From CAZGSD01 sp964528305 (lineage in GTDB: Bacteria; Patescibacteriota; Gracilibacteria; UBA1369), in NCBI GenBank assembly GCA_964528305.1, contig CAZGSD010000009.1:1-37109 (forward strand): a stretch of 37,109 nt of DNA. Reading direction: 5' to 3'. Below, one piece after another: positions 7,185 through 15,083 of this stretch. How positions within the stretch are numbered: the stretch's first letter is position 1; each line of letters opens with the position of its first letter. The position numbers and the translations under genes were made by a program. A model generated the notes under the pieces. That model ran no database searches. It saw only the letters and a program-made list of their open reading frames with translations, and had not been told where the DNA came from.

Positions 7185-9151
7185 TTATGGGTTTTGTGAC
7201 TCAAACATGCTCTTCACATATACTCCCATATTATCGCTTGGTGTTCCGGCATAGTCTTTGACTAAGACATTGACGCATTCGCTACTCCATACATTCCAAG
7301 TCCAGCCAAGGTAAGAGATTTTCTTGCTGTTGGCCCATGGCAAAAGTTTTGGCAGATAAGTGACCGCGCTACAAACCTTGTCGCCAAACTCACTAGTTAC
7401 AACTGGCACTTGTGCGGCTACTGGAGCAACTTGAGAATCCCAACATGTAGCATTGTTACAAACTGTTCCTGAATAAGAATGCCAACCGGCAGCTATATTG
7501 TTCAATGGATCAGCTGGTTTGTGTGAAAGCCATCCAGTCAAATCATTAGCCCAATCCAGACCGTTGGCCATGATAACATTAGTTGCTCCTGTTGAACGAA
7601 CAGCGTTGACCAAAGTTTGAATACCAGCACTATTCCATTCCATATTGCCAGTAGCAGCACTATTATCAGTATAGTATTTAGAGAAAGTACAACCGTTTAA
7701 CCAACAATCCCATGGATCCTGATTAGCGTTTTTGAAGTAATTCAATTTTTTCCATTGTTTAGTGGTTGGATCCTGTGTCCAATACCATAATACTGGTTCG
7801 TTGAAGAGTTCGAATACCACACCCTGATCATCTTTAAAGGTTGCAGCAACTGACTTCCAGAAATCAATAGAATGATCGGCATCAGCCATTGGTTGTTGAC
7901 TTAGAGCTTTGATATTTCCAGGGGCGGTCCAATGTAAATCAAGAATTACATAGAGACCAGCTTCATGCAGAGTTTTCACATAAGCTTTGACAGCATTCTG
8001 ATAATTAGCTCCACTATAAGCTGCTTTTACACCATTGATACCCAACCAGCAGTCTTCATTTAGTGGAAGTCTGACGGTATTGGCATGCCATGATTTAATA
8101 GCTTTGGCACCGGCCAGAGAAGTGTCTCCTTCAAAAATTCCCCAACCCTGAGCACAGGCGTATTCACCACCAGAGCGGTTTGCACCAAGCAATCTGACAG
8201 CACTTCCTTTTTCATTAACCAGGCTGTTGCCTACTACTTTTAGAGCCAATGGTTTTGGTAGAGCGGCGGCAGCGGCGGCTTCGGCTTCCAATCTAGCTTT
8301 TTCAGCAGCGGCGGCGGCAGCGGCTTCGGCCTCTAGTTTGGCTTTTGCAGCAGCAGCAGCTTCTGCTTCCAGTCTGGCTTTCTCAGCGGCAGCAGCTTCG
8401 GCTTCCAGTTTCGCTTTTGCGGCAGCGGCGGCTTCAGCTTCTAGTCTGGCTTTTTCAGCGGCAGCGGCTTCAGCCTCTAGTCNNNNNNNNNNNNNNNNNN
8501 NNNNNNNNNNNNNNNNNNNNNNNNNNNNNNNNNNNNNNNNNNNNNNNNNNNNNNNNNNNNNNNNNNNNNNNNNNNNNNNNNNGCGGCTTCAGCTTCTAGT
8601 CTGGCTTTTTCAGCGGCAGCGGCTTCAGCCTCTAGTCTGGCTTTTTCAGCGGCAGCGGCTTCGGCCTCTAGTCTGGCTTTTTCAGCGGCAGCGGCTTCGG
8701 CTTCCAGTCTTGCTTGTTCAGCAGCGGCAGCTTCTGCCTCTAATCTGGCTTTTTCAGCGGCAGCAGCGGCAGCCTCAGCTTCTAGTTTGGCTTTTTCTAT
8801 AGCGGCGGCAGCTTCAGCATCTAATCTGGCTTTTTCAGCGGCAGCGGCTTCTGCTTCTAGTTTGGCTTTTGCAGCAGCGGCGGCTTCAGCTTCTAGTCTA
8901 GCCTTTTCAGCAGCAGCGGCGGCGGCTCTTGCTTCACGCCTAGCCTTGTGAACAGCTTCTGCTTTAGCTTTCGCTTTTTTTATGACTTCCTCCAGTCTTG
9001 GATTCTGTTCATTTAATAAATTTTTAATGGATCCTTTAAATAAGGAGGCAACTCCATCAGAGCCCCCAGCAAATGAGAGCGCTATGGATCCAGCAGCTAT
9101 AAGAGCTACTAGTCCTCCGGCTAGATACAGGGCCTTTTTCTTTGATTTCAT
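7185..9151 (-). CDS. Membrane-anchored GH5 glycoside hydrolase on an alanine-rich repeat stalk
   Basis: Merging the assembly gap gives about 603 residues. The order is a basic start (MKSKKK), a hydrophobic anchor or signal (about residues 7-27), a linker of about 50 residues, a long Ala/Glu/Lys/Arg repeat stalk (units like EKARLEAEAAAA), and a C-terminal GH5 domain of about 350 residues. The catalytic acid/base is in ELFNEPV and the nucleophile in VVTSEFGD. RLPLNEDCW and YLGWTWNVW also fit family 5 endoglucanases. Eight cysteines in the catalytic domain suggest disulfides and an extracellular site. The likely substrate is a beta-1,4-glucan such as cellulose, but the exact specificity is uncertain. 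The ATG at 9151 was chosen over an in-frame TTG at 9172 because it lies about 18 nt after a strong promoter start site. Confidence 0.88.
8262..8935 (-). repeat. Tandem coding repeat (about 36 bp) in the GH5 stalk
   Basis: The repeated unit encodes about 12 residues of the form EKARLEAEAAAA, with 13- and 14-residue variants and alternate AKAKLEAEA units. Synonymous differences between copies are common. The composition resembles the TolA central helix and should form a long single helix or coiled coil. The copy number is uncertain because of the N gap inside it. Confidence 0.85.
8428..8637. other. Assembly gap with duplicated 55-bp flanks inside the repeat stalk
   Basis: Positions 8483-8582 are 100 Ns. 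The 55 bases on each side (8428-8482 and 8583-8637) are identical. Merging them restores the GH5 reading frame. Because the region is a true tandem repeat, whole repeat units could also be missing without changing the frame. Confidence 0.9.
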
Positions 9152-9175
9152 TTTTATTTTGGTTAAAATCAAATC

Positions 9176-9205
9176 ATTTTATCATGCTTTTTACAGATAT
9201 GTCAA
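9176..9205 (-). promoter_or_regulatory. Strong sigma-70 promoter for the GH5 gene
   Basis: On the minus strand, TTGACA (9205-9200), an 18-nt spacer, then TAAAAT (9181-9176). It is among the best promoter matches in the window and places transcription start roughly 18 nt before the ATG at 9151. Confidence 0.65.
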
Positions 9206-9288
9206 ATCCTGCCATGGAAGTCGAAACCACTAGTGAAACAGATCTGCACTGTCAGTTAATTCCTCTTAGGGATAAGATTTGCCCCTTA

Positions 9289-10752
9289 CTACTTAATATT
9301 CTGCAAAAATCTGGTCAATAAACGCACTCCAAAACCTGTACCTCCAGAAAAATCGATGTCTTTGGGCTTTTTGGGCATAGCGGGACCAGCTATATCTAGA
9401 TGTATCCAATCTGTATTTTCTACAAAATACTCTAAGAAAGCCGCAGCCGTGCAGGCCCCACCGAGACCGGACCCATCGACATTATTGAGATCGGCGAATT
9501 TTCCTTTCATGCCTTTGCGATGATTTTCATGTATGGGTAATTCCCACACCTCTTCATCTGTTTCTAGTGCGGCATTTTTCATACGCTCTTTCATTTTGTC
9601 ATTATTACCGAAAAGTCCAGCCATCTGATCACCCAGGGCGACCATGCAGGCTCCCGTGAGTGTGGCTATATCTATCACAGCAGATGGCTTGTAAGTTTTA
9701 ATGGCATAAGAAATAGCATCGCAAAGTATCAAACGCCCTTCGGCGTCGGTATTGCCAATTTCTATGGTTTTGCCGGAATAAGAAGTGATTATATCGCTGG
9801 GTTTCTGGGCGTGAGCGTCTACGGCATTGTCAGTGAGTGGCAGCACTCCAATAACGTTTTGTTTGATCTCCAGATCTTTTAGCAGCATAAATACCCCAAG
9901 AACAGCGGCCGCCCCGGACATGTCCATATGCATTTCAGTGATGCCCTGACTGGGTTTGATATTTACGCCACCGGTATCAAAAGTAACGCCTTTGCCAACT
10001 AATACTATGGGCTCCTGTCTTTGCCCCAATGGTAAATACTCCATGACCACCAGCTTGGCACCTATTTTGGATCCATTATTAACCCCGAGTAGGGCTCCCA
10101 TTTTCATTTTTTCTAATTGTGGACGATCAAAAACCTTGATCTTGAGTTTGTTTTTGGAGCAAATCTCTGTGGCTTTTGCGGCCAGCACCTCTGCGTCCAT
10201 TAAATTGTGTGGTGAATTGATCAGATCACGCACCTGATTGACGGCTAGGCCTATTTTAAATCCTTCTTCCAAATCGTATTTCTGTACACGACTAATATCG
10301 CTACTGACCACATTGACTTTCTGTATAACCTTTTCCTCGACTTCTTTTTTCTCCTTCCCTGTTTTGCAAATAGCACTGGTGTAATTGGCCAAAGCTAGAG
10401 CCTCGCCAATTTCCTGGCTGAATTTTAGTAGATTTTTATCCAGTAAGATTGATAATTCCGTCAGGGCTTGTTCACGCAATTTTTTGATAGCTAGCGCCAA
10501 ATGGCTACGAATTTTTTTGCCATTTAAATCGCTTGAGTCGCCCAGGCAGTAAAACATAATTTTACTTGGTTCCATGGGAGCGTCTGGAAAATGAATTAAT
10601 TGTTCTCCCAACTTGTTTTTCAGATCTCCAGAATCCTGTCTGAGTTTTAGCCACGGCTGATATATTTCTGGAATATTCCCACCTCCAGGTGTGAATGGAA
10701 TTAATGTTAAAGAGTCTTTTTCAGTGAGATTTTTTTTGAAAGTTAATTTCAT
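9289..10752 (-). CDS. pepA: Leucyl aminopeptidase (M17, PepA family)
   Basis: This cytosolic di-metal (Zn/Mn) aminopeptidase removes N-terminal residues, especially leucine, from peptides. The 487-residue product has the usual length. Metal-binding and catalytic motifs are clear: VGKGVTFDTGGVNIKP (about residues 253-268), a DMSGAAAVLG segment, and the M17 signature NTDAEGRLIL (about 332-341). The C-terminal domain is complete. The ATG at 10752 was chosen because a GTG 27 nt upstream lies inside the end of the Nudix gene. The two genes are 11 nt apart and form an operon. M17 enzymes are often hexameric and some also bind DNA, but nothing here indicates the latter. Confidence 0.93.
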   Translation of the reverse strand: MKLTFKKNLTEKDSLTLIPFTPGGGNIPEIYQPWLKLRQDSGDLKNKLGEQLIHFPDAPMEPSKIMFYCLGDSSDLNGKKIRSHLALAIKKLREQALTELSILLDKNLLKFSQEIGEALALANYTSAICKTGKEKKEVEEKVIQKVNVVSSDISRVQKYDLEEGFKIGLAVNQVRDLINSPHNLMDAEVLAAKATEICSKNKLKIKVFDRPQLEKMKMGALLGVNNGSKIGAKLVVMEYLPLGQRQEPIVLVGKGVTFDTGGVNIKPSQGITEMHMDMSGAAAVLGVFMLLKDLEIKQNVIGVLPLTDNAVDAHAQKPSDIITSYSGKTIEIGNTDAEGRLILCDAISYAIKTYKPSAVIDIATLTGACMVALGDQMAGLFGNNDKMKERMKNAALETDEEVWELPIHENHRKGMKGKFADLNNVDGSGLGGACTAAAFLEYFVENTDWIHLDIAGPAMPKKPKDIDFSGGTGFGVRLLTRFLQNIK

Positions 10753-10763
10753 GGGATATAGAA

Positions 10764-11204
10764 TTATTTTTGTAGACACTCTTCGGCCCGGCGCAACATT
10801 GCGCGGGAATTTTCAAAAGTTATTTTATGTAAACAGGATTGATAATCCAGCCACAAATAGCCTTTGTGTTCATGTGAAATTTTGACTGTTGGATTTGTAG
10901 TCTGCCCTAGAAAAAATGTAACTGTTTTTTTGACCAGCCCTCCCTGTCTTTTGAAAAAATAAATCATGGAGTCTTGAAAGTCAGGATGGATTTGTGAATC
11001 GGTGATACCTGTTTCCTCAGCTAATTCACGAACTGCCGCCTGCCTCTCGGTTTCCTCGTTTTCTAAATGTCCCTTGGGGAAATCCCAATGTCCACTAGGG
11101 TAATGTAGTAACAGATAAACGCGTTGAGGTCCTTGTTCACGATATACTATTACGCCGGCGGAGAACTCTTCGAGCTGACTTTGGGGGAATGTTTGGTCTT
11201 TCAT
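10764..11204 (-). CDS. Nudix hydrolase (Ap4A hydrolase-like)
   Basis: The 146-residue protein contains a full Nudix box, G-x5-E-x7-REL-x-EETG, with the sequence GHLENEETERQ followed by AAVRELAEETG. The preceding HWDFPKGHLE context is typical of bis(5'-nucleosyl)-tetraphosphatases, so Ap4A or a related dinucleotide is a likely substrate, although Nudix specificity is hard to predict. The ATG at 11204 is preferred. A longer reading from a TTG at 11258 would start inside the promoter -35 box. It is the first gene of a two-gene unit with leucyl aminopeptidase and is divergent from the Mrp-like gene. Confidence 0.88.
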   Translation of the reverse strand: MKDQTFPQSQLEEFSAGVIVYREQGPQRVYLLLHYPSGHWDFPKGHLENEETERQAAVRELAEETGITDSQIHPDFQDSMIYFFKRQGGLVKKTVTFFLGQTTNPTVKISHEHKGYLWLDYQSCLHKITFENSRAMLRRAEECLQK

Positions 11205-11230
11205 GCTGAATGAATAATCTGATTGGGAAT

Positions 11231-11258
11231 ATAATAGATTTTGGGTGGAATTTGCCAA
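11231..11258 (-). promoter_or_regulatory. Candidate sigma-70 promoter for nudix-pepA
   Basis: On the minus strand, TTGGCA (11258-11253), a 16-nt spacer, then TATTAT (11236-11231). Transcription would start about 20 nt before the ATG at 11204. Confidence 0.5.
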
Positions 11259-11328
11259 GCATATATTGTTGATATACCGTGATAGTAATGTTTAAGAATG
11301 TTCTAAGAAAATAGTCACTATTTTATTT

Positions 11329-12297
11329 ATGAAAAAGCTACGAGGAGACATGAAATGGGCTGAAATTGCTAGCAGCCAGTCAGAACAGGTGCTGAAAGAT
11401 TTGATGGGTGAAGTAAAAATGTTGAACTCACAGAGTAGTTTGATGGAAATCGCTAAACAGTATGGGGTGCCACTACAAATACTGCTAAATAATCTGTCTA
11501 AAAAATTGAATATGTCCGTGCAGTGGCCGGAAGTGACAGGGCTGGGTGATGGTTATCGCAATGATTTTGGTAAATCTACCGGATTACGCCAGGGCCGCCC
11601 CCCAGGGATTGGTAAAGTGGTGGCCGTACATAGTGGTAAGGGTGGGGTGGGTAAGACTTTTTTGGCCATAGCTCTGGCTAGACAGATGCAGTATATGGGT
11701 AAAAAATGTGGCCTGTTGGATTTGGACTTAGACTGCCCCAATATACCACGGATTTTGGCTTTAAACAGCCGACATATCACAAGTGCGAACAAAAAAATTA
11801 CCCCACTGAATTATGAGGGTATACAGGTGGTATCCATGGGGGCTATACAAGAAAACCCGGGCCAGGCAATAATGTGGCGGGGGCCCGTACTGACCCGGGC
11901 TATGGAACAGCTTTTTTACGATAGTGAATGGGATGATCTGGACTACCTGATAGTGGACTTTCCTCCTGGAACTAGCGATATTCCCCTGACTTTTTATAAT
12001 ATCACCAAGCCGGACGGTGTGTTTATCATTACAACTCCCCAGCCAACCGCTTTGGATGATGCCTCCAAGGCTATCAATATGTGTCGGCAGTTGAAAGTAC
12101 CGGTCGCCGGCGTCATAGAAAACATGTGTGGGGAAGTTTTTGGCTACTCTGACCCGCTGAAAGTCGGCCAGCTCACCGGAGCAAAATGTATAGGGAAAAT
12201 CGATTTGGATAAAAGGCTGGCAGGGGTGGATTTGAGAATGGATGACTACCCCCTGGATTTACAGGAAACTTTAAAAAATATGATTGATTTAGTTTAG
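11329..12297 (+). CDS. Mrp/NBP35-family P-loop ATPase
   Basis: This is a deviant Walker A ATPase of the Mrp/ApbC/MinD group. The P-loop HSGKGGVGKT is at about residues 101-110, followed by LLDLDLDCPNIPRIL and the switch/Walker B-like DYLIVDFPPGTSDIPLT. The motif ITTPQPTALDDASKAINM and the GVIENMCG segment are characteristic of Mrp. Mrp proteins usually carry or transfer Fe-S clusters through a CxxC just after the ENM motif. Here only single cysteines (NMCGEVFG, AKCIG) are present, so cluster binding is in doubt. The N-terminal 90 residues form a separate small region (SLMEIAKQYGVPLQILLNNL) resembling the short helical DUF1858-type domains (uncertain). It stands alone, divergent from the Nudix gene and convergent with rnc. 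Confidence 0.82.
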   Translation: MKKLRGDMKWAEIASSQSEQVLKDLMGEVKMLNSQSSLMEIAKQYGVPLQILLNNLSKKLNMSVQWPEVTGLGDGYRNDFGKSTGLRQGRPPGIGKVVAVHSGKGGVGKTFLAIALARQMQYMGKKCGLLDLDLDCPNIPRILALNSRHITSANKKITPLNYEGIQVVSMGAIQENPGQAIMWRGPVLTRAMEQLFYDSEWDDLDYLIVDFPPGTSDIPLTFYNITKPDGVFIITTPQPTALDDASKAINMCRQLKVPVAGVIENMCGEVFGYSDPLKVGQLTGAKCIGKIDLDKRLAGVDLRMDDYPLDLQETLKNMIDLV

Positions 12298-12323
12298 GGG
12301 GCTATTGTAAACACTGATGAAAA

Positions 12324-13031
12324 TCACCATTTTTTGGCAATTAGACCGGCTTGGGCGGCCTCCTGTTCAGCTTTTTGTTTGCTTGATCCGCTGCCTTTGG
12401 CTATTAATTCGTCACCTATGTAGAGGCCCATGGTAAAAACTTTGTCATGATCTGGCCCTGTTTCTGATAAAAACCGGTATTCTGGGGTGATGGTTAATAA
12501 TTCCTGGGCAATTTCCTGAAAACGGGATTTGGCGTCTATATGCTGGCCGGCCTCAAGTATATTATCCAGGCGACCCAGTATATGACGGGCGGCAAACTGG
12601 TGAGCGGCATCATAGCCCTGATCTAGATAGATGGCGCCGAGGAGAGCTTCTAGAGTATTGGCTAGTAGATAAAGCTTTTCCCGCCCGCCAGAACGTTCCT
12701 CACCACGACTAAGATAAAGGTAAATACCTAAATTCAATTCCTGAGCAACAGCGGCCAAATGCCCCCCCTTGACCAGAGCAGACCGCCAATTAGTCATTTC
12801 TCCCTCTTCAGCCTGTGGGTAGGTACGATACAAATGTTCTGTAACAATCATTTCCAAAACGGCATCTCCTAAAAACTCCAACCGCTCATTGTGAGTGGAT
12901 TTGTTTTTACGATGCTCATTGAGGTAAGACTTATGAACAAAAGCCAGGTCGAGTAATGTTAAATCCTGGAATGATAATTCCAGCTTGTCCAACAGAGCTC
13001 GATATCTTTCGGCTAGTATTGATGGAGGCAT
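12324..13031 (-). CDS. rnc: Ribonuclease III
   Basis: This endonuclease cleaves double-stranded RNA in rRNA processing and mRNA decay. The 235-residue product has both expected domains. The catalytic domain has the signature NERLEFLGDAVLEMI and the second acidic motif NTLEALLGAIYLDQG. A C-terminal dsRNA-binding domain runs from about residue 165 (DAKSRFQEIAQELL) to the KQKAEQEAAQAGL end. It begins 2 nt after the nusB stop, so the two genes are co-transcribed. The start has an AT-rich leader without Shine-Dalgarno. Confidence 0.96.
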   Translation of the reverse strand: MPPSILAERYRALLDKLELSFQDLTLLDLAFVHKSYLNEHRKNKSTHNERLEFLGDAVLEMIVTEHLYRTYPQAEEGEMTNWRSALVKGGHLAAVAQELNLGIYLYLSRGEERSGGREKLYLLANTLEALLGAIYLDQGYDAAHQFAARHILGRLDNILEAGQHIDAKSRFQEIAQELLTITPEYRFLSETGPDHDKVFTMGLYIGDELIAKGSGSSKQKAEQEAAQAGLIAKKW

Positions 13032-13033
13032 AT

Positions 13034-13456
13034 TTATTTTTTATTGTCGCGTGGATATTTGTTCATAATGGTGCTGAGCACACCGTTGACGAATTTACTG
13101 CTATTGAGATCACCAAAAACCTTGGCTATTTCGATAGCTTCGTTGATGGCCACTACCTGGGGGACATCCTGCGAATAAATCACTTCATAAATACCCATGG
13201 ACATAATAACTCGATCGGCCAGGGCAATACGTTCATAGGGCCATTCGGGGGCTTCCTTGGCAATTATTTTACGAATTTCTTTTTGATGAGATAAAATCCC
13301 ATTCAAAAGCTCTCTGGCAAAAGTAAGGTCGGTCAGCTTATCTCCAAATTCACGGCAATTTGATTCTAGATCGGGAGCGACAGTCCCGTTGCGGAATTCA
13401 TATGCGAAGAGTGTCTGCACCACTGCTATTCTGGCTAAATGCCTGTAGCTGGCCAT
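13034..13456 (-). CDS. nusB: Transcription antitermination factor NusB
   Basis: NusB forms part of the rRNA antitermination complex with NusE/S10 on boxA RNA. At 140 residues the protein is the standard length. The N-terminal RHLARIAVVQTLFAYEF helix and the central-to-C-terminal LADRVIMSMGIYEVIY ... VVAINEAIEIAKVFGDLNSSKFVNGVL block are diagnostic. It is the first gene of a nusB-rnc unit and has an extended -10 promoter 29 nt upstream. Coupling with rnc, another rRNA maturation gene, makes functional sense. Confidence 0.95.
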   Translation of the reverse strand: MASYRHLARIAVVQTLFAYEFRNGTVAPDLESNCREFGDKLTDLTFARELLNGILSHQKEIRKIIAKEAPEWPYERIALADRVIMSMGIYEVIYSQDVPQVVAINEAIEIAKVFGDLNSSKFVNGVLSTIMNKYPRDNKK

Positions 13457-13484
13457 AAAAGAATAAGTTTTTAAATATCTGTAG

Positions 13485-13493
13485 ATTATAGCA
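13485..13493 (-). promoter_or_regulatory. Extended -10 promoter for nusB-rnc
   Basis: On the minus strand TGCTATAAT, a perfect -10 hexamer with the TG extension. No good -35 lies 16-18 nt upstream (a TTGACT is present, but 22 nt away). Start of transcription is expected about 22 nt before the nusB ATG. Confidence 0.6.
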
Positions 13494-13520
13494 AAAGACC
13501 TGCTTTTTGGACAGTCAAAA

Positions 13521-13715
13521 TTAGGCTTTCACCTTTTTAGGTGCAACCTTTTTGACAGCTTTGACACGCAAATCTAAATTACCTTTCAATTCCAGGTTTT
13601 TCATTTTGGTGACAACTCCCATCAATTTTTTGCGGGTGTGTGACATAAAAGCGCTGTGCCGTGACTTGGAACGGCTCTTAGTCATTTTATACTTGGGTAC
13701 CGGATGCTTAGCCAT
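13521..13715 (-). CDS. rpmF: Ribosomal protein bL32 (zinc-free form)
   Basis: This 64-residue basic protein has an N-terminus, HPVPKYKMTKSRSKSRHSAF, that matches the L32 pattern (VPKxKxSKSRxxxRR). It lies directly downstream of a yceD/DUF177 gene, the conserved yceD-rpmF pairing in bacteria. The two CxxC zinc-binding pairs seen in many L32 proteins are absent. There is no cysteine at all, and the C-terminal half is a lysine-rich tail (VKAVKKVAPKKVKA). The assignment depends on the N-terminus plus context. The gene begins 20 nt after the yceD stop. Confidence 0.8.
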   Translation of the reverse strand: MAKHPVPKYKMTKSRSKSRHSAFMSHTRKKLMGVVTKMKNLELKGNLDLRVKAVKKVAPKKVKA

Positions 13716-13735
13716 AACTTATGTGATATTAACTT

Positions 13736-14293
13736 TTATTGCTTGAATAGATCTTTTAATTGAGCCAATGGCTTGTGTGTCTGCATATCTTCCGTAGCGG
13801 CTAACTGCTCCTGGTAATTGCAATTTGGCAGATGCTGCTGATTATTTAGATTTACCTTGCAGGATTGGCACAGGCCCTGACAGCGATCAGAGCATACTGG
13901 AATCAACGGAAAATGCAAGATAATTTCCTGCCTAAAGGCTTCAGTAAGGTCAATGGTTAGATCTTTTAGATTGATCAGGAACATTTCCAGGGGATCAAAG
14001 TCGCGTACGGCACTACTACTCAAGAACAAACGGTCGAACTCCTCTACTGCAATAGGCAAAGAAAAGGCCCCAAGACAGCGAGAACATTGAAAAGAGGCTG
14101 AGGTGTGGAAATTATTTATTACCGCAGAAACTCCCTCTTTGAGGCGAATTAGCTTTAGATCACAGCTGATTGGCGACTGTAATTGTAATTCTGCGCTAAA
14201 AAGAGGCTGAGTGGAGACCACTTCAGTTATACTGGCGCCACCGCCGCCATTCCAAAGCTGGCCAATTGGTACTGTGGAAATATCTTTGATCAT
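13736..14293 (-). CDS. yceD: YceD/DUF177 family protein
   Basis: DUF177 proteins are linked to 23S rRNA accumulation or ribosome assembly and usually sit before rpmF, as here. Diagnostic motifs are FQCSRCLGAF (a CxxC pair), a middle acidic region, and PVCSDRCQGLCQSCKVNLN with further cysteines that probably bind zinc. The length of 185 residues is typical. The ATG at 14293 was chosen. A TTG at 14314 would overlap the upstream BI-1 gene, and the ATG leaves a 7-nt gap. The order BI-1, yceD, rpmF suggests one transcript. Confidence 0.88.
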   Translation of the reverse strand: MIKDISTVPIGQLWNGGGGASITEVVSTQPLFSAELQLQSPISCDLKLIRLKEGVSAVINNFHTSASFQCSRCLGAFSLPIAVEEFDRLFLSSSAVRDFDPLEMFLINLKDLTIDLTEAFRQEIILHFPLIPVCSDRCQGLCQSCKVNLNNQQHLPNCNYQEQLAATEDMQTHKPLAQLKDLFKQ

Positions 14294-14300
14294 ATAAATA

Positions 14301-15038
14301 TTAGTCTCTGCCAAATGCTCCCATTAGGCGCAAGATGTACAGGAAAAGATTAAAAATGTCTAAATAGAGCTGCATGGCGGCCTGTATATACATGTCTTCT
14401 GGATAATGCTGCAAATTCTGCATGTCATACATAACATAGCCACTAAAGACCAGAACTCCAAAGCCGCTAAAAATCATTTCAAAAGTATTACCCCAAGGTA
14501 GAAAGAGGCCGACTAAGGAAACTACTATCATACCGATCAGGGACATAGTCAAAAATCCGCGCAGGCCCGCTAGATTGCGATGAGTGGTTGCACCATAAAG
14601 CGCACAAGCTCCAAACATCAAGGTGGTGGCCAGCAAGGCTTTGATCAAAAGATTTACTCCACCAGTAGACATAGTGAGATAGCCTAGGACGGGGACCAAT
14701 GTGAAGCCGGTGACCAAGGCGAATAGGCTGAATAACAGATAGTTCAGAGGCTCTTTTTTGCTCCAGAGAGTAGAAGTGAGCACCAGCCCTAACTCTACTA
14801 TGATCAAACCATAGGTCAGTGCTGGCATGGTGGCGAAATAACGCCCTAAATAATTTAGACCCAGATATGCCCCCAAGGCTGAAACACCAACGGCCAAGCC
14901 GAAAAAAGCCAGGACTTTGGATCTAAAACCGCCGCTACTAAGAGCGCTGACAGTGCTGGAGGAGGTAAAAGGATGTTGTCTATACATATATAGTGGAGAA
15001 TATTGATGTGATGCCGTGATTTTAGCAATTTTTGTCAT
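14301..15038 (-). CDS. Bax inhibitor-1 (BI-1/YccA) family membrane protein
   Basis: This 245-residue inner-membrane protein has about seven hydrophobic helices after a 35-residue cytosolic N-terminus. Family motifs are visible in the last third: VFSGYVMYDMQNL and a final AAMQLYLDIFNLFLYILRLMG helix, the 'DTQ-x-I ... A-L-x-L-Y-L-D-x-x-N-L-F' pattern of BI-1 proteins. Bacterial members include YccA, which modulates FtsH, and a pH-gated calcium leak channel (family knowledge). The ATG at 15038 is taken as the start, with an in-frame TTG at 15053 as an alternative. It is divergent from the alpha/beta hydrolase, with only 45 nt between the two starts. Confidence 0.92.
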   Translation of the reverse strand: MTKIAKITASHQYSPLYMYRQHPFTSSSTVSALSSGGFRSKVLAFFGLAVGVSALGAYLGLNYLGRYFATMPALTYGLIIVELGLVLTSTLWSKKEPLNYLLFSLFALVTGFTLVPVLGYLTMSTGGVNLLIKALLATTLMFGACALYGATTHRNLAGLRGFLTMSLIGMIVVSLVGLFLPWGNTFEMIFSGFGVLVFSGYVMYDMQNLQHYPEDMYIQAAMQLYLDIFNLFLYILRLMGAFGRD

Positions 15039-15083
15039 GTTAGACAATTTCAATTACAATGGGCGGGCAAAGTTACCTTTAAA

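Noticed and set aside
8227..8802. Plus-strand open frames with repeated LVWLFQRQRL-like peptides
   Set aside because: They are the antisense of the alanine-rich repeat stalk of the minus-strand GH5 gene and cross the N gap. They have no start context or family match.
8262..8935. 36-bp repeats that might look like a CRISPR array
   Set aside because: The repeats are contiguous, without unique spacers, differ by synonymous changes and encode an in-frame protein repeat.
11205..11258. N-terminal extension of the Nudix protein from TTG at 11258
   Set aside because: It would start within the -35 box of the likely promoter, and the ATG at 11204 gives a normal Nudix N-terminus.
13497..13520. TTGACT as the -35 of the nusB promoter
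   Set aside because: It is 22 nt from the TATAAT, too far for sigma-70. The extended -10 is a better explanation.
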